In this document: one piece after another, positions 32,643 to 42,426 of the stretch
Numbering within the stretch: position 1 is the first letter of the stretch
Layout: each line of letters begins with the position of its first letter
NCBI GenBank assembly: GCA_022559985.1
Contig: JAFJTR010000075.1
Coordinates: forward strand, 1-64,000
Reading direction: 5' to 3'
Length of the DNA stretch: 64,000 nt
Origin: Parastagonospora avenae f. sp. tritici 18332-5
Taxonomy: Eukaryota > Ascomycota > Dothideomycetes > Pleosporales > Phaeosphaeriaceae
Program-made: the position numbers and the translations under genes
The notes under the pieces: generated by a model
The model's input: the letters and a program-made list of their open reading frames with translations, nothing else
Database searches by the model: none
What the model was told of the DNA's origin: nothing

Positions 32643-33426
32643 TCCGAAAGAAGTTTCCCGACGTGTCTGGAAGTGCTGCAGTCATTCAGAAAAGGGTGCA
32701 AAGGAGAAACTGCATCAAATGTGGTATGCATTTATTGGATCTCAGAGTGCGCCTCTGCATCTCTCACTCGGGAGATTGCAGTATTGCGGCGTATTTACAC
32801 TCCGTCAGTTGACGCGGACAGAAATAGGAGTCAAGGACACGCTCATAAGCGAGGAGGGGCACTGGGAACAAGAGCCAAAGTTTATCTTCAGAGTTCATCT
32901 AGATCTAGCGCACATATGAACATAGCTCTGCCTTGTTTAATTGTTGTCGTTCTGAAGGAACCAATGTAGCACGTCCTTGACAAGTTGGCATCTCCAACCC
33001 CGCGTGATGACTGCATCCCGTGTCAAAAGTTTGGTCGGTGAATCTAGCATCGGAGCATGCCAGCGGAGACACTTCTGGTGTAGCAATCTCCAATTGTGCA
33101 AATATGATGGTCTGGCGATACGCCTGGAACTGTTAGAAGGAGAGATGGATGCGCCTGGCACATCGTAGGCGCGCCGCAATTACATCATTGTCATTGGCGC
33201 GTAAGCACAAGGTCCGAGCCATGACTACTTCCTGGTTCAGCAGTGAAAGCGGTCGTGGAAGGAACTGTAGTGCGATTCCGCGTTCTCGGCTCCCTGCATC
33301 TGGTGATGTGGCACCCTCAATCACTCACAACACATCCGACCCGAAAGAATATCATTCCAAAGGCCCATTCTTATCTGCGCATCAGCCAGACGTCACGTTC
33401 TCCTTCTCATAGCCTGCACCGTCGCG
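32643..33426. other. intergenic region, no gene seen
   Basis: This divergent region lies between the broken HET gene and the broken metalloprotease gene. I see no supported coding segment. Confidence 0.45.
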
Positions 33427-34517
33427 ATGCGTCTCGACACCTGCTTTCTTGGCCTCCTTGAGGTCTCCCATGCCGCTGCCATGGGACGTTGTGGCATAGC
33501 TGACCCATCAGATGAGCAACGACGTGTTGCTCGAGAATTGCAGGCTCGTGAAACCGAATCTCGAAGCAGTGGTCGTTCCTTGGCGAACCGCGCGGGCATC
33601 GAGGTCGATGTGTACGCACAGGTCCCCCGTTAGATCGCTTGTGCCTCTTAGCTGACTTCGATGCGTTTTCAGATATTTCCACATGATCGCGGAGAACGAA
33701 TCCCTGGAAGGTGGTAATATGACTATGGAATCAATTCATCGCCAGCTCGACGTCCTTAACAACGCATACAGCCCCCATAAGATCAACTTCAATCTCAAAG
33801 GAACCAACTTGGTTGTCGTGCCCACTTTGTCGATAGAGTGCCAGTATTTCTCGACGAAAAACCTTCATAAAGGGACGTATGCAGACCTGAACGTCTATTT
33901 CTTTACCAAGCTAGGATGCAGTAGAGAGTAGAACGTGCCGCCAGGCGATAAAGTCTGGGTATACAGTACCTGGCCGTCATATTTGATCGCCTTCAACTCA
34001 AATGTAGCGGATGGTGGTATCTTTCTCCGATCGGACTCGGTGCCCGGAAGCAAATCAGAGAGAAAATTGGGAATGACCATGGTACACGAGGTAGGACATT
34101 GGTTCGGATGTGAGTACACTTGATGTGCAATGATTCCAGATCTCTGACCGTGCGAACACGTGCTCCATACTTTCGAAGGCGGCTGTCAAGGCACAGGGCT
34201 TGGTGTCGAATCGCCCAGCGTTGATGCTTTCCACGTCCAGGATGGAGATGGCGTTGACGACACGCCGGCGGAAGATTATTTCACCGCCATTCATCGCTTT
34301 GGTTGTGATCGCAAAAGAGACAGTTGTCCGGGTGGCGGCCTTGATCCTGTCGACAATTACATGGACTACTCCAGCGAGTGAGTTGGACATCTCAGTTTTC
34401 ACTTCAAAGAAAACGAACCTATTTCGCAGCTCTTGCTATACACACTTCACCCCAGGGCAGGAGGTTCGGATGTACAGCCAGTGGTCGGAGTATCGCACAC
34501 CGCACAAACAGAACTAA
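33427..34517 (+). pseudogene. broken secreted M43 (pappalysin-type) metalloprotease gene
   Basis: Four exons are visible: 33427-33611, 33673-34109, 34161-34377, 34430-34517. The N-terminus has a weak secretion signal (FLGLLEVSHAAA) and CGIADPSDEQ. Then come VYFHMIAENESLEGGN, LNVYFFTKLG, the zinc motif HEVGHWFG + LLHTFEGGC (HExxHxxGxxH), VDDTPAE, GLDPVDNYMDYSSDSC, and FTPGQEVRMYSQW. This is the fungal extracellular metalloprotease family that includes Mep1. Two lesions occur. An in-frame TAG lies at 33929-33931. The acceptor of the second intron is CG (34159-34160) instead of AG, exactly where the HEVGHWFG/LLH join is required. The first and third introns remain normal. The gene probably yields no active enzyme. 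Confidence 0.8.
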
Positions 34518-34939
34518 GCCTGTATGTGCTTTCTCCTAGCCGGATGGAAGACAGTGAAATGAGATCACGGACTCAGACCCTGCAAGACCATTGCGATGTT
34601 GGGATCGGAGTTGTGCGCGCGTTTAGGGGATTCATCTTGTTTTGTTTCCTTGAGAGGTTCGAGATAGCGATCCCTGTTTTCGCGGTGCATTCCCTTTCGT
34701 AGCTTGCTATCCCTCTGTCTACCTCATTTCATATTTTGCAAGTCCACCTCTGTAGTTAGAAATCATGATGCATGGTGATAATGTAACAAAGAGTATGCGT
34801 GGACGCGACAAGATTTGCCGATGACGTAGCACGGCCGCGCATCAGCCGCGTTTCATCTCAACCATGTTCAAGTGACATCTGCTGTGTTGCCACTCTCACA
34901 TCGGATGAACTCTCCTCATACCACCATAATCACTTCACT
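34518..34939. other. spacer and 5' flank of conserved fungal gene
   Basis: No gene seen. An in-frame ATG at 34799 would extend the next gene by 47 residues with no conserved look. Confidence 0.45.
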
Positions 34940-35887
34940 ATGGCTCTCCCGCTGGGTATATTCCTGGGTGGCTGCGTGATCGCAATTCCGGTCGTCACAG
35001 GTGTTGCGCAAGGCGTCGAACATCAGAAGAAACAGAATGAGGAGGCCGCGAACGAGTCGCGCATGTGGAAATTTAATTGCTTGGTCTCATGCGACACAGA
35101 TGACGAGATTGCGGAAGAAGAGCTGAACAATGCGATTCTCGTCGTGCGATATGACAAAGTTTGGGTGGTGCCCCGCGATGAAGGCAACAAGCCAGTTCCG
35201 CCGGTCGGAGGCACTGAACCGCCCCTGCATGCATTCGCTGGCTTCTACATTCAGTATCCGGACGAGAGTAGATTCCCGCCAGAACGGGGCTTAGTCACCA
35301 CGATTAGTGACGATCCGCCAATGTTGAACTGGCTCTATTGCGACAAAGATACATATGAGCTCAAGTACAACAACCGCACTGGAAGTATGGAACATCATGT
35401 GGGCGTCTGGGACTGGACCGAAGATGAGACACGACTCAACTTCGATGGCTGGGAAGGATTCATTGCAATTGACGAATGGGATGGTGCAGATGAAGATCCT
35501 ACTACTCCGTGGGGCAAAGAAGGCCTGCGCTGGGCCGTGTACTTTGACAAAGACGACAATGGGCTAGCGGGTCGCCACAAAGATCGCGACAGGTTCGAGA
35601 TCACGCTGACGAGACGCATCCAGAGTGCTGAGGAGCAACTCAAGCAGAACGAAGCTGCGGAAAAGAAGATGCAAGTCAAGAGTCGCGGTGGGCTAAGCAC
35701 ACAGTTCAGTGCGCCAACCAAGGAGAGAGACAAGGAATGGGAGAAAAAGTATGGTGAAGAGGCCAAGAAGAAATTAGAAAGGGAGAGGCAAGAAGCCCGG
35801 GAGAAGCTGGAAAGACAGAAGAGAGAGGAAGAGGAGAAAGAGGGGACGATATGGCAAGGAAGTCGAAACGCACCCAAGGAGGGCTGA
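34940..35887 (+). CDS. conserved fungal protein of unknown function, single membrane helix, coiled-coil tail, 315 aa
   Basis: Single exon. The N-terminus MALPLGIFLGGCVIAIPVVTG is a hydrophobic helix that could be a membrane anchor or signal anchor. The central part (about 40-225) is rich in aromatic and acidic residues (FAGFYIQYPDESRFPPERG, WDWTEDETRLNFDGWEGFIA, LRWAVYFDKDDNG) and looks like a folded beta-rich domain. The tail from about residue 235 is strongly charged (KKLERERQEAREKLERQKRE) and predicted coiled coil. I recall similar proteins of unknown function in many ascomycetes but cannot name a family. The start at 34940 is preferred to 34799 because the hydrophobic helix then begins the protein. 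Confidence 0.8.
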   Translation: MALPLGIFLGGCVIAIPVVTGVAQGVEHQKKQNEEAANESRMWKFNCLVSCDTDDEIAEEELNNAILVVRYDKVWVVPRDEGNKPVPPVGGTEPPLHAFAGFYIQYPDESRFPPERGLVTTISDDPPMLNWLYCDKDTYELKYNNRTGSMEHHVGVWDWTEDETRLNFDGWEGFIAIDEWDGADEDPTTPWGKEGLRWAVYFDKDDNGLAGRHKDRDRFEITLTRRIQSAEEQLKQNEAAEKKMQVKSRGGLSTQFSAPTKERDKEWEKKYGEEAKKKLERERQEAREKLERQKREEEEKEGTIWQGSRNAPKEG

Positions 35888-36923
35888 GCAACGTGTTGGC
35901 CGAGTCGTGTGAGTCGTTATGTTGCGACGAACAGAAAGTGCTTCGCCGTGGAGTGAAAAGATCAGAAACCAAAGACAGAAGGTTCAGCACGATCGTCGGA
36001 AACACCATGTATCCTCAACTGACGGTATCAACTTATTCATCAAAGCTATGGTAGAAGATCGATTCCGACATTCGACATCCATCAACCCTGAAGTGGAGAT
36101 GGAAAAGCTGGCAATGGTTGCATTGAGACAGCGTTATCTGCCGTGCAGAATGTCTCATGCTCGAATGTGGCAGAGCCAATATGAATTGAAAATAATTCGA
36201 GCGGGTTGCCTGGAAACACACAGCTGAGCGCCTGGGGTTTTGCTGAGCCACGCACCCTTCTAATCGGGAGGAGGGGTCAAAGCGCATACCAATGAACTAT
36301 TCGCATCTGTAACTTCACGCCACACGTAGGTGTTTTCACACTCGTTCCGACATCTGGGAGAAATCATGGAAACGCCCAAGGCTATACATAGTGCACGCAT
36401 GAGACCTTCTGCACAAGCTTGCCAGACACGTCCAATCGTCCCCAGTTAAACTAGTAATTCGTTTCGAACACAAAATCCGGTGAAGCTTTTGAGACGTCAA
36501 AAGAATCATAGGGGTACCGCTGACCGGGAGCGCGTAACTGTGCCGCATGCAAGCTCCTCGGCATTGCCACGAACACAGGGAACATGCACGAGCCAAGATG
36601 CGCTGCGCCGTGTCCATCGCATGGTATCAAGCAAGATAGTGTCAGGCTGGACAGGCTGCAACGAATGAACGATTATTTCTATGAGCTTGGCATACTTCAG
36701 CCACAAAGGTTTGGGCGACGTGCAGGTTCAGTGAGTTTGTGGGCATGCTCAGCTGTTACTGTCTCAAATCCAGCGCATAGGTCTCATGTGGCTAAGACAA
36801 GCCAGGTGGAAGAGGTAACGGGTGAAGAATGCGGCCTATGGAGCAAACATAAAGTGACGGTGGCGTCCTTGAACCTACGAGGTCTAGCAAACACGTCCCG
36901 TACCTATTAAGTGGCCTCTCAGA
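35888..36923. other. intergenic region, no gene seen
   Basis: About 1 kb without a supported gene. It includes the promoter of the RING-like gene. Confidence 0.5.
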
Positions 36924-38288
36924 GTGGTTCCGTCTCTACATCACGTCTTGAGCATCATGTCGCATTGCTGGAACCCCACAGAGGTCTTGCAGCTCTGCAA
37001 CGATCGGCGCTGCATTGGCTATGCTCCTTCTCAACGCCGGAAATGCCGGAACATCATTGCAAAAGCGAACGTCCAGAGATTCCAGAGACTGATCATGGAG
37101 CTCGCGGAACAGGAACCCGATCCTGACTTCCTGGAGCCACAGCTAAGGGAGATTGCTAGTTACGGTCTGTGTGTTGCCTATCACAGGAGCCAGGCTGATA
37201 ACATGGTGCGCAAGTGGAGCGCGATGATGCTCGAAGCCTACCCTCCAACGCCCGTGGCACCAACGCCAGTCCGATACCAACGTTCGGTCTCTTCGTCGTA
37301 TCCACGATTGTGTATTTCGCCAGACACAACATCGAGGCGCTCGGCTGTGGCCCGAACATCATCCTACATCTCGCCGCTAGAGGACGCTGAACTCCGAACA
37401 CTTCGAGAGCATGCGTCACGACGAGAAGACACAAGACTGAGGATACTGCGACAGGAATCGTTGCTGTATGTAGCCCAGACGAGGGGAGACACGGTATCGA
37501 CATCGCGTTCTTCGGCATCCGGCATGTTCGCGATGCAAAGCCCTAGGCAATCCGTGGAATATACATCAGATACTCAGTCCGCCAGGTCAGCATTGAGAGC
37601 CCCATCACCGATCATGGTGCCAGTTGCAGCATTCAATACAACCAACGAACTATCAACGCCACGGGCAACATCAGTTGCAACGCCTACAACGCCTCTAATG
37701 CTTTCAATGCCTCTAACGCCTCCAACACTTTCAACGCCTCCGTCGCTCTCAACGCCTCCAACGCTTTCAACGCCCGCACCTCCGACACAACCCACTTCCC
37801 CGCAAGTGAGACACTGCGAACGTACCCACGTTCGCCGTCTCCCTCTCGACGAAGAATGCCCTATTTGCTACGACGACGTTCCGCTATCTTCATGCGCCCC
37901 CGGAGAAGTCGTCTGGTGTCGCTCAAGCTGCGGTCGCTCCGTTCACGCCTCTTGCTTCGAAGACTGGCGCGCCCAGTGCGCGGACCGAACACTGATATGC
38001 ATGGTCTGTCGAGAGTTGTGGGATGAAGAGTGCGAGTGCGAGGGATGCACAGTGGCTCACGTACAGAGGAGGGATGTCGTCGAAGAGATGTGTTCGATTT
38101 GCCGTGAGGAGTTGTGTCCAGTTGAGGGCGAGGAAGAGCCGGCGGCCCTGTCCTGGTGCAAGAGCGGATGTGGACGAAGTGTGCATCAAGAATGTTTTGA
38201 TAGTTGGCGTGAAGCGTGTACAGGCAGAGGTGCGGCTGCCACTTGTACGGATTGCCGGGCTGTGTGGATTGATGAGTGTGAGTGTTAG
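36924..38288 (+). CDS. protein with duplicated RING-like zinc module, 454 aa
   Basis: Single exon. The N-terminal part (about 15-95) has conserved-looking cysteines and helices (CWNPTEVLQLC, RRKCRNIIAKANVQRF, LCVAYHRSQADNMVRKW). A disordered Ser/Thr/Pro-rich centre follows, including a repeat of LSTPP units (about 250-290). The C-terminal part carries two tandem copies of one zinc module: CPICYDDV...WCRSSCGRSVHASCFEDW...CMVCRELWDEECEC and CSICREEL...WCKSGCGRSVHQECFDSW...CTDCRAVWIDECEC. The C-x2-C / C-x3-C-x3-H-x2-C / C-x2-C spacing is RING-like, so it may act as a ubiquitin ligase, but that is inference. A second ATG at 36957 could be the true start. Confidence 0.8.
   Translation: MVPSLHHVLSIMSHCWNPTEVLQLCNDRRCIGYAPSQRRKCRNIIAKANVQRFQRLIMELAEQEPDPDFLEPQLREIASYGLCVAYHRSQADNMVRKWSAMMLEAYPPTPVAPTPVRYQRSVSSSYPRLCISPDTTSRRSAVARTSSYISPLEDAELRTLREHASRREDTRLRILRQESLLYVAQTRGDTVSTSRSSASGMFAMQSPRQSVEYTSDTQSARSALRAPSPIMVPVAAFNTTNELSTPRATSVATPTTPLMLSMPLTPPTLSTPPSLSTPPTLSTPAPPTQPTSPQVRHCERTHVRRLPLDEECPICYDDVPLSSCAPGEVVWCRSSCGRSVHASCFEDWRAQCADRTLICMVCRELWDEECECEGCTVAHVQRRDVVEEMCSICREELCPVEGEEEPAALSWCKSGCGRSVHQECFDSWREACTGRGAAATCTDCRAVWIDECEC
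37666..37790 (+). repeat. in-frame minisatellite encoding Ser/Thr-Pro units
   Basis: Imperfect 9/18-base units of the type AACGCCTCCAACGCTTTC repeat within the coding region of the RING-like gene and encode LSTPPTLSTPP-like sequence. Frame is kept because units are multiples of three. Confidence 0.75.
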
Positions 38289-38407
38289 CCAAGCTGCGCT
38301 TTGTACTATTAGTGGGTGGGTTTGTTGCACGATGTTACGTCCTTACGCTGTCTTTTCATACGGGGTTCTTTACTCATATAACATTTGTACAATTATCATA
38401 ACAATCA

Positions 38408-39196
38408 TCAAATTCCTTCGATCCCGAGCTTCTGCAGTACGCCGGCCAAGTCGCCATCGACGATTATGTCCCATCCCCGCTCATCACCCCAGGTGATTCT
38501 CTTCTGATTCAGCTTCGCCTCGTCCATCAAGCCCATCAGCAACGGACTCGACTTGTTCACACCGGGATACGCATCAAACTCAATCTCACTCACACTCGGT
38601 ATTTGCGCAAGCAAAGCTCTCACCAAGCCCACGCAGTACTCGGTGTAATGAGTCCGGCCCACGAGCAACTCCCCAAACGACGGGTGCGACGACGGATCGA
38701 TTTCTACAAAGATCCGAAGCTTGTATACCCGCGTGGTGGCTGCCAGACCTAAGCGGCTGTCCACCACCCAATGCTTGGGCGGCGACGTGAAGCCCGGTCC
38801 CACGCGCAATTCCAATCTCGTGATATGTACGCGATACTTCCGCGGCAGCCACGCCAACAGCGGATGTTTCTTGTTGATATAGCGGCCATGTATCGGAAAC
38901 ACACGGAACGTATTGCGCGCATAGAAGACTCGCGAAGCTTCATCGTGCATTTGTTGCGAGACGGTGAAGAGTCGTAGGTGCGGCGCTATGGTGCGCGTGT
39001 TCGTGGGATCGAGGTCAAGCGTCTTCGGGAAGACAAGGAGGAGCTCATACACGCGGATGCGCAGCTCTGCTGGGAGGGCAAAGAAGCGGAACGACTGAGC
39101 TGGATCGGTGCTGCTAGATGCATCATCGTCGGCGACGTGCAACGTGTTCATGCGCTTCACGAGCCAGTCGATGTCTTTGGTCTTGTGGCGGCCCAT
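38408..39196 (-). CDS. LPxELR-motif (F-box/2EXR-like) fungal protein, 262 aa
   Basis: Single exon. After an N-terminal MGRHKTKDIDWLVKRMNTL stretch comes FFALPAELRIRVYELLLVFP, the short motif that begins many fungal F-box-like or 2EXR proteins. LRLFTVSQQMHDEASRVFYA and NTFRVFP follow, which are typical of that group. Its role (possibly substrate recognition for SCF ubiquitin ligase) is not established for this family. The open frame begins nine residues earlier (39223), but MGRHKTKDIDW is the more likely start. It is convergent with the RING-like gene; the 3' ends are only 120 bases apart. Confidence 0.78.
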   Translation of the reverse strand: MGRHKTKDIDWLVKRMNTLHVADDDASSSTDPAQSFRFFALPAELRIRVYELLLVFPKTLDLDPTNTRTIAPHLRLFTVSQQMHDEASRVFYARNTFRVFPIHGRYINKKHPLLAWLPRKYRVHITRLELRVGPGFTSPPKHWVVDSRLGLAATTRVYKLRIFVEIDPSSHPSFGELLVGRTHYTEYCVGLVRALLAQIPSVSEIEFDAYPGVNKSSPLLMGLMDEAKLNQKRITWGDERGWDIIVDGDLAGVLQKLGIEGI

Positions 39197-39930
39197 TATG
39201 CCTGCGAATATGAACAGCAGCACTTCTTTTCAGTCGCAATCGCGTTCTGAAGCGAGCGTACGGGTCGCTTCAAAGACGCTTATGCATCCATTGCGCTTAC
39301 GGGTTGTCGTCACGTTTACGTTCGCTCGAGGTAATGGAATGTCTCGTGCCTACGGGACGAACTGCTCATGCGTAAGGAGCAGAAGTTCTTGGGGGCCACG
39401 ATTTGGTTTCTTTCTCCCCGACAATAGTGTCAACCTCAAATTTATGTTGTATAAAACCTGACGTCAAATTCTGTGGGTGATCAACTTTGAAGGAACAGAA
39501 GAGAGGGTGGCGATGCGCGAAGTTTTGTAGGACGGGGCGGGGGATTGGTCGGGCCGAGGGGGCCCGGGATCGTGTGGGGTAAGACTTGCCGACCGCTTCC
39601 ATGATGTCGTTTGGAAACATCCAGAGGTGTAACTTCTTTGATATCAACGCTAGGTTGTCGGTACATATGTCCCGCTCTCATCTTCAACTACTATCATAGG
39701 CCAGAGTCTTACATGCGCCGAATAGACACTGAACACTTGATGGCGCGAACACAGGTTCATTCGCTCGCTACAAGTTCGGACTTCACTTTATCATATGGCT
39801 AATGGTTAATGACGTTTTGCAATACCTTTTATTCATGAAAATAGTCACACATCTATAAGTACAATCTACATTGAGACATGACGAGGGAATGCGCATTCCC
39901 TCAAGAGCTAGAGTAGGACACTCTAGGCTC
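39197..39930. other. intergenic region, no gene seen
   Basis: I see no supported coding segment or RNA gene in these 730 bases. Confidence 0.5.
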
Positions 39931-40956
39931 TTACCAATACCCGAAAAACCAGGCAATACCTGCAGTGATTGAGTTTACACCCAATACACTTATGCCAGCA
40001 ACACAGATTTTGAAGCTTGCCCTGGCCTTGGCAGCCTGTACATGACGCCAGACGAAGAGTCGTACAACATCGTCGAGACACTCAGTCCAGAGCTTCGAAA
40101 TAGCACCAGTCATACCGAACTTGGCTATCTCAAGCAGTACCCGTCCATCATAATGGAAGTCCTTATCCATCTCGTCAATGTCGAATTGATTGGTGTATTT
40201 GAACATCCATTCTGCCAAGCCCGTGTAGAGATATACCATGAGTTCGGCACGGAGATCCTCTGCGGAGATCTTGCGACTGTCTACGTTGCGCATCGTTCGC
40301 TCAAAGTACGTTGACAGGAGCTTGAAGAGAAAATGTACGACCCGATCGCGTGCTACGGCCTCGGGATTATGGGGTGCGTGGCCCCGGACAACTGCCATGA
40401 ACACTTCGTTGGCGAGTGCACGGCGCGTCACAATCGATTCGAACTGCTCAAGCAAAACACATGCATCATCTCGCTGGATCTCTACAGCCTGGCCAGCTTC
40501 CATGTAGGATGCGGACTCTAGGATTGTATCGAAGATCGTATCTTCGAGGGAGATCGTAGGGCCTTTGAGCATAGGCGTGTCAACCCGGGGTGAAGCTTGA
40601 TCTATCTCGTCACCACAACGACACGGTGGCATTGGTATGTCACCTGCGACCATTCGCTGGCATACGTTGTCCTTGCAATGCAAGATGCAATGCAGCGTCT
40701 CGGCTTTGACTGGGGGACACGAGTCAACAAACTCAGGGAATGGCTCTGTACTAGTGTCCTCACCTATGACACCAAGTAGTGGTGATGGAGGCACTACCGG
40801 TAGTCGTAGTCCGCCAGGAACTATGACTATGAGCGGACGGGGTCGCGAGCGACGTGCCTGTATCGTGGTGGTGCTAGTGGCGGAAGTAAAGTCGTCCATC
40901 GAGTAAGGCATGGTGAGCGCGAAGTTGACGTTAGTGTGATTTGGTTGTGAAATCAA
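39931..40956 (-). CDS. hypothetical tail-anchored protein, 341 aa
   Basis: Single exon, family not recognised. The N-terminal third is proline-rich and contains cysteine pairs (ETLHCILHCKDNVC, PPCRCGDE). The rest is helical (residues about 130-310: SLEDTIFDTILESASYMEAG, VVHFLFKLLSTYFERTM, MVYLYTGLAEWMF). The C-terminus is a hydrophobic segment, ICVAGISVLGVNSITAGIAW, ending in FFGYW. This suggests a tail anchor in an internal membrane. Alternative starts at Met16 or Met20 are possible. Nothing in the neighbourhood indicates its role. Confidence 0.65.
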   Translation of the reverse strand: MISQPNHTNVNFALTMPYSMDDFTSATSTTTIQARRSRPRPLIVIVPGGLRLPVVPPSPLLGVIGEDTSTEPFPEFVDSCPPVKAETLHCILHCKDNVCQRMVAGDIPMPPCRCGDEIDQASPRVDTPMLKGPTISLEDTIFDTILESASYMEAGQAVEIQRDDACVLLEQFESIVTRRALANEVFMAVVRGHAPHNPEAVARDRVVHFLFKLLSTYFERTMRNVDSRKISAEDLRAELMVYLYTGLAEWMFKYTNQFDIDEMDKDFHYDGRVLLEIAKFGMTGAISKLWTECLDDVVRLFVWRHVQAAKARASFKICVAGISVLGVNSITAGIAWFFGYW

Positions 40957-42426
40957 AGGGTTGATGTTGTATGTCCCAGCAGTTTACCCGTAGTGGAGAA
41001 CTACTTATGACTGCACCACCAAGACATTGTGAGACTCAACATCACGATGTCCAACCCACCGTATCCAAGTAATCATATCCGTGCACAATGCTCTAGCATT
41101 TTACAATCTTCTTTTCTAAGAGGTACGCCACTTACGCGCGTCGAGACGTTTGGCTCCTTCCAAACTTCCGCTCGCGCACCCAGGTAAGTAAGGCAACAAC
41201 ATCTCGGAAAATTCCATCGCCTTGTGTACCATGAATATGCGAATCATCGCATCCTTTTACTGCATCCTTTCACTGCTTCTCTTCTAACCATCTACCTTTC
41301 TGTCTAATAATTCTACCACATCTTCTGCCAACGAAGGCATGAGAGCGGACGAGGGTAGCTTAAATCGACATAGCACCGTGATCCTATTGAATATGGTCTG
41401 CAAGTCCGCACGAGGGAATCAGCTCTTGTAAACTGCGACGACCTTCTCAGGTTTCGAGCGAGCACATTACGGATAAGGTACAGTAGATCTCCATCACCAT
41501 ATATGTGGCGATGGACTTTGTTCATCACAAGGAACGGGCGTTACGGAATATGCTCGCTCAACACTCAGGAATGTGACACTATACGCCTTATCGCTGGCGT
41601 TCTTACTATAAATCATAACAGCTCCGATAATGTCTGGCAAGGTCGAATGACCTAGATAGTATCAACCCGAGACGGCTTTTGTTGAGGTAGGGGAATGTGA
41701 GGAGAAAGATCGTGAGATGGGGGCAGGTCTCATATAGACTTTTGGTTGCCAACATGGGTGAATAAGCAGGTCATGTGACCTTTCAACAGCTTTGGCGAGG
41801 AGCCCATTGGAGTACATCCACTATTTTAATGTGGTTTAGAGACTACTGTCGGATTATGAGTATCGGTAGGGACGTCGGTTGCTGAACGCTGCCCAACGAG
41901 CCGATCCGATCCTACTTCGGCCTCACTCTTTTCAGACTATATACACCTCCGTAGAATCCTCACGTAGCAAGAATGAAGTCAACAACAATCACCGAACAGA
42001 ATGCATTCCTAGTTATCGTTATTTCCTTTCAGCACTAGTGCGAAGCCCTACCAACAACTACAATCATTGGTTGTATGACATGAAAACCTTACTTCGCGTT
42101 TTGATATCACACCGATGACGTATTTGCTGGTTGTTGTTACAGCCCTGGAGTGCAACGAGAGTGCACGTGCCCACGAAAAATAATTAAGCACAACCATGCT
42201 AGCAGTCTCTCACCCCGATTAATTTTTTTGCTTGCTCCCTCTTCAAGCAAAGTCCTCCACCATATACTCGAACTTGACTCTTGAGACAGTGGACAGCAAT
42301 CAACCACTGTTTGTGACAATTTATCAACGGGTGCGACCTCTACTTCACAACGAAAAGGTACTCTCGAAGGGTCATTCTGTACTTGCTTCAATTAGAATTC
42401 GAGGATTGGGGCTCACCTTCATCAAA
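40957..42426. other. intergenic region, no gene seen
   Basis: About 1.5 kb. The open frames here are short and without motif. It contains both 5' flanks of the divergent flanking genes. Confidence 0.5.

Noticed and set aside
35395..35877. Long serine/leucine-rich open frame on the minus strand
   Set aside because: It is the antisense shadow of the lysine/glutamate-rich coding sequence of the plus-strand gene at 34940-35887.
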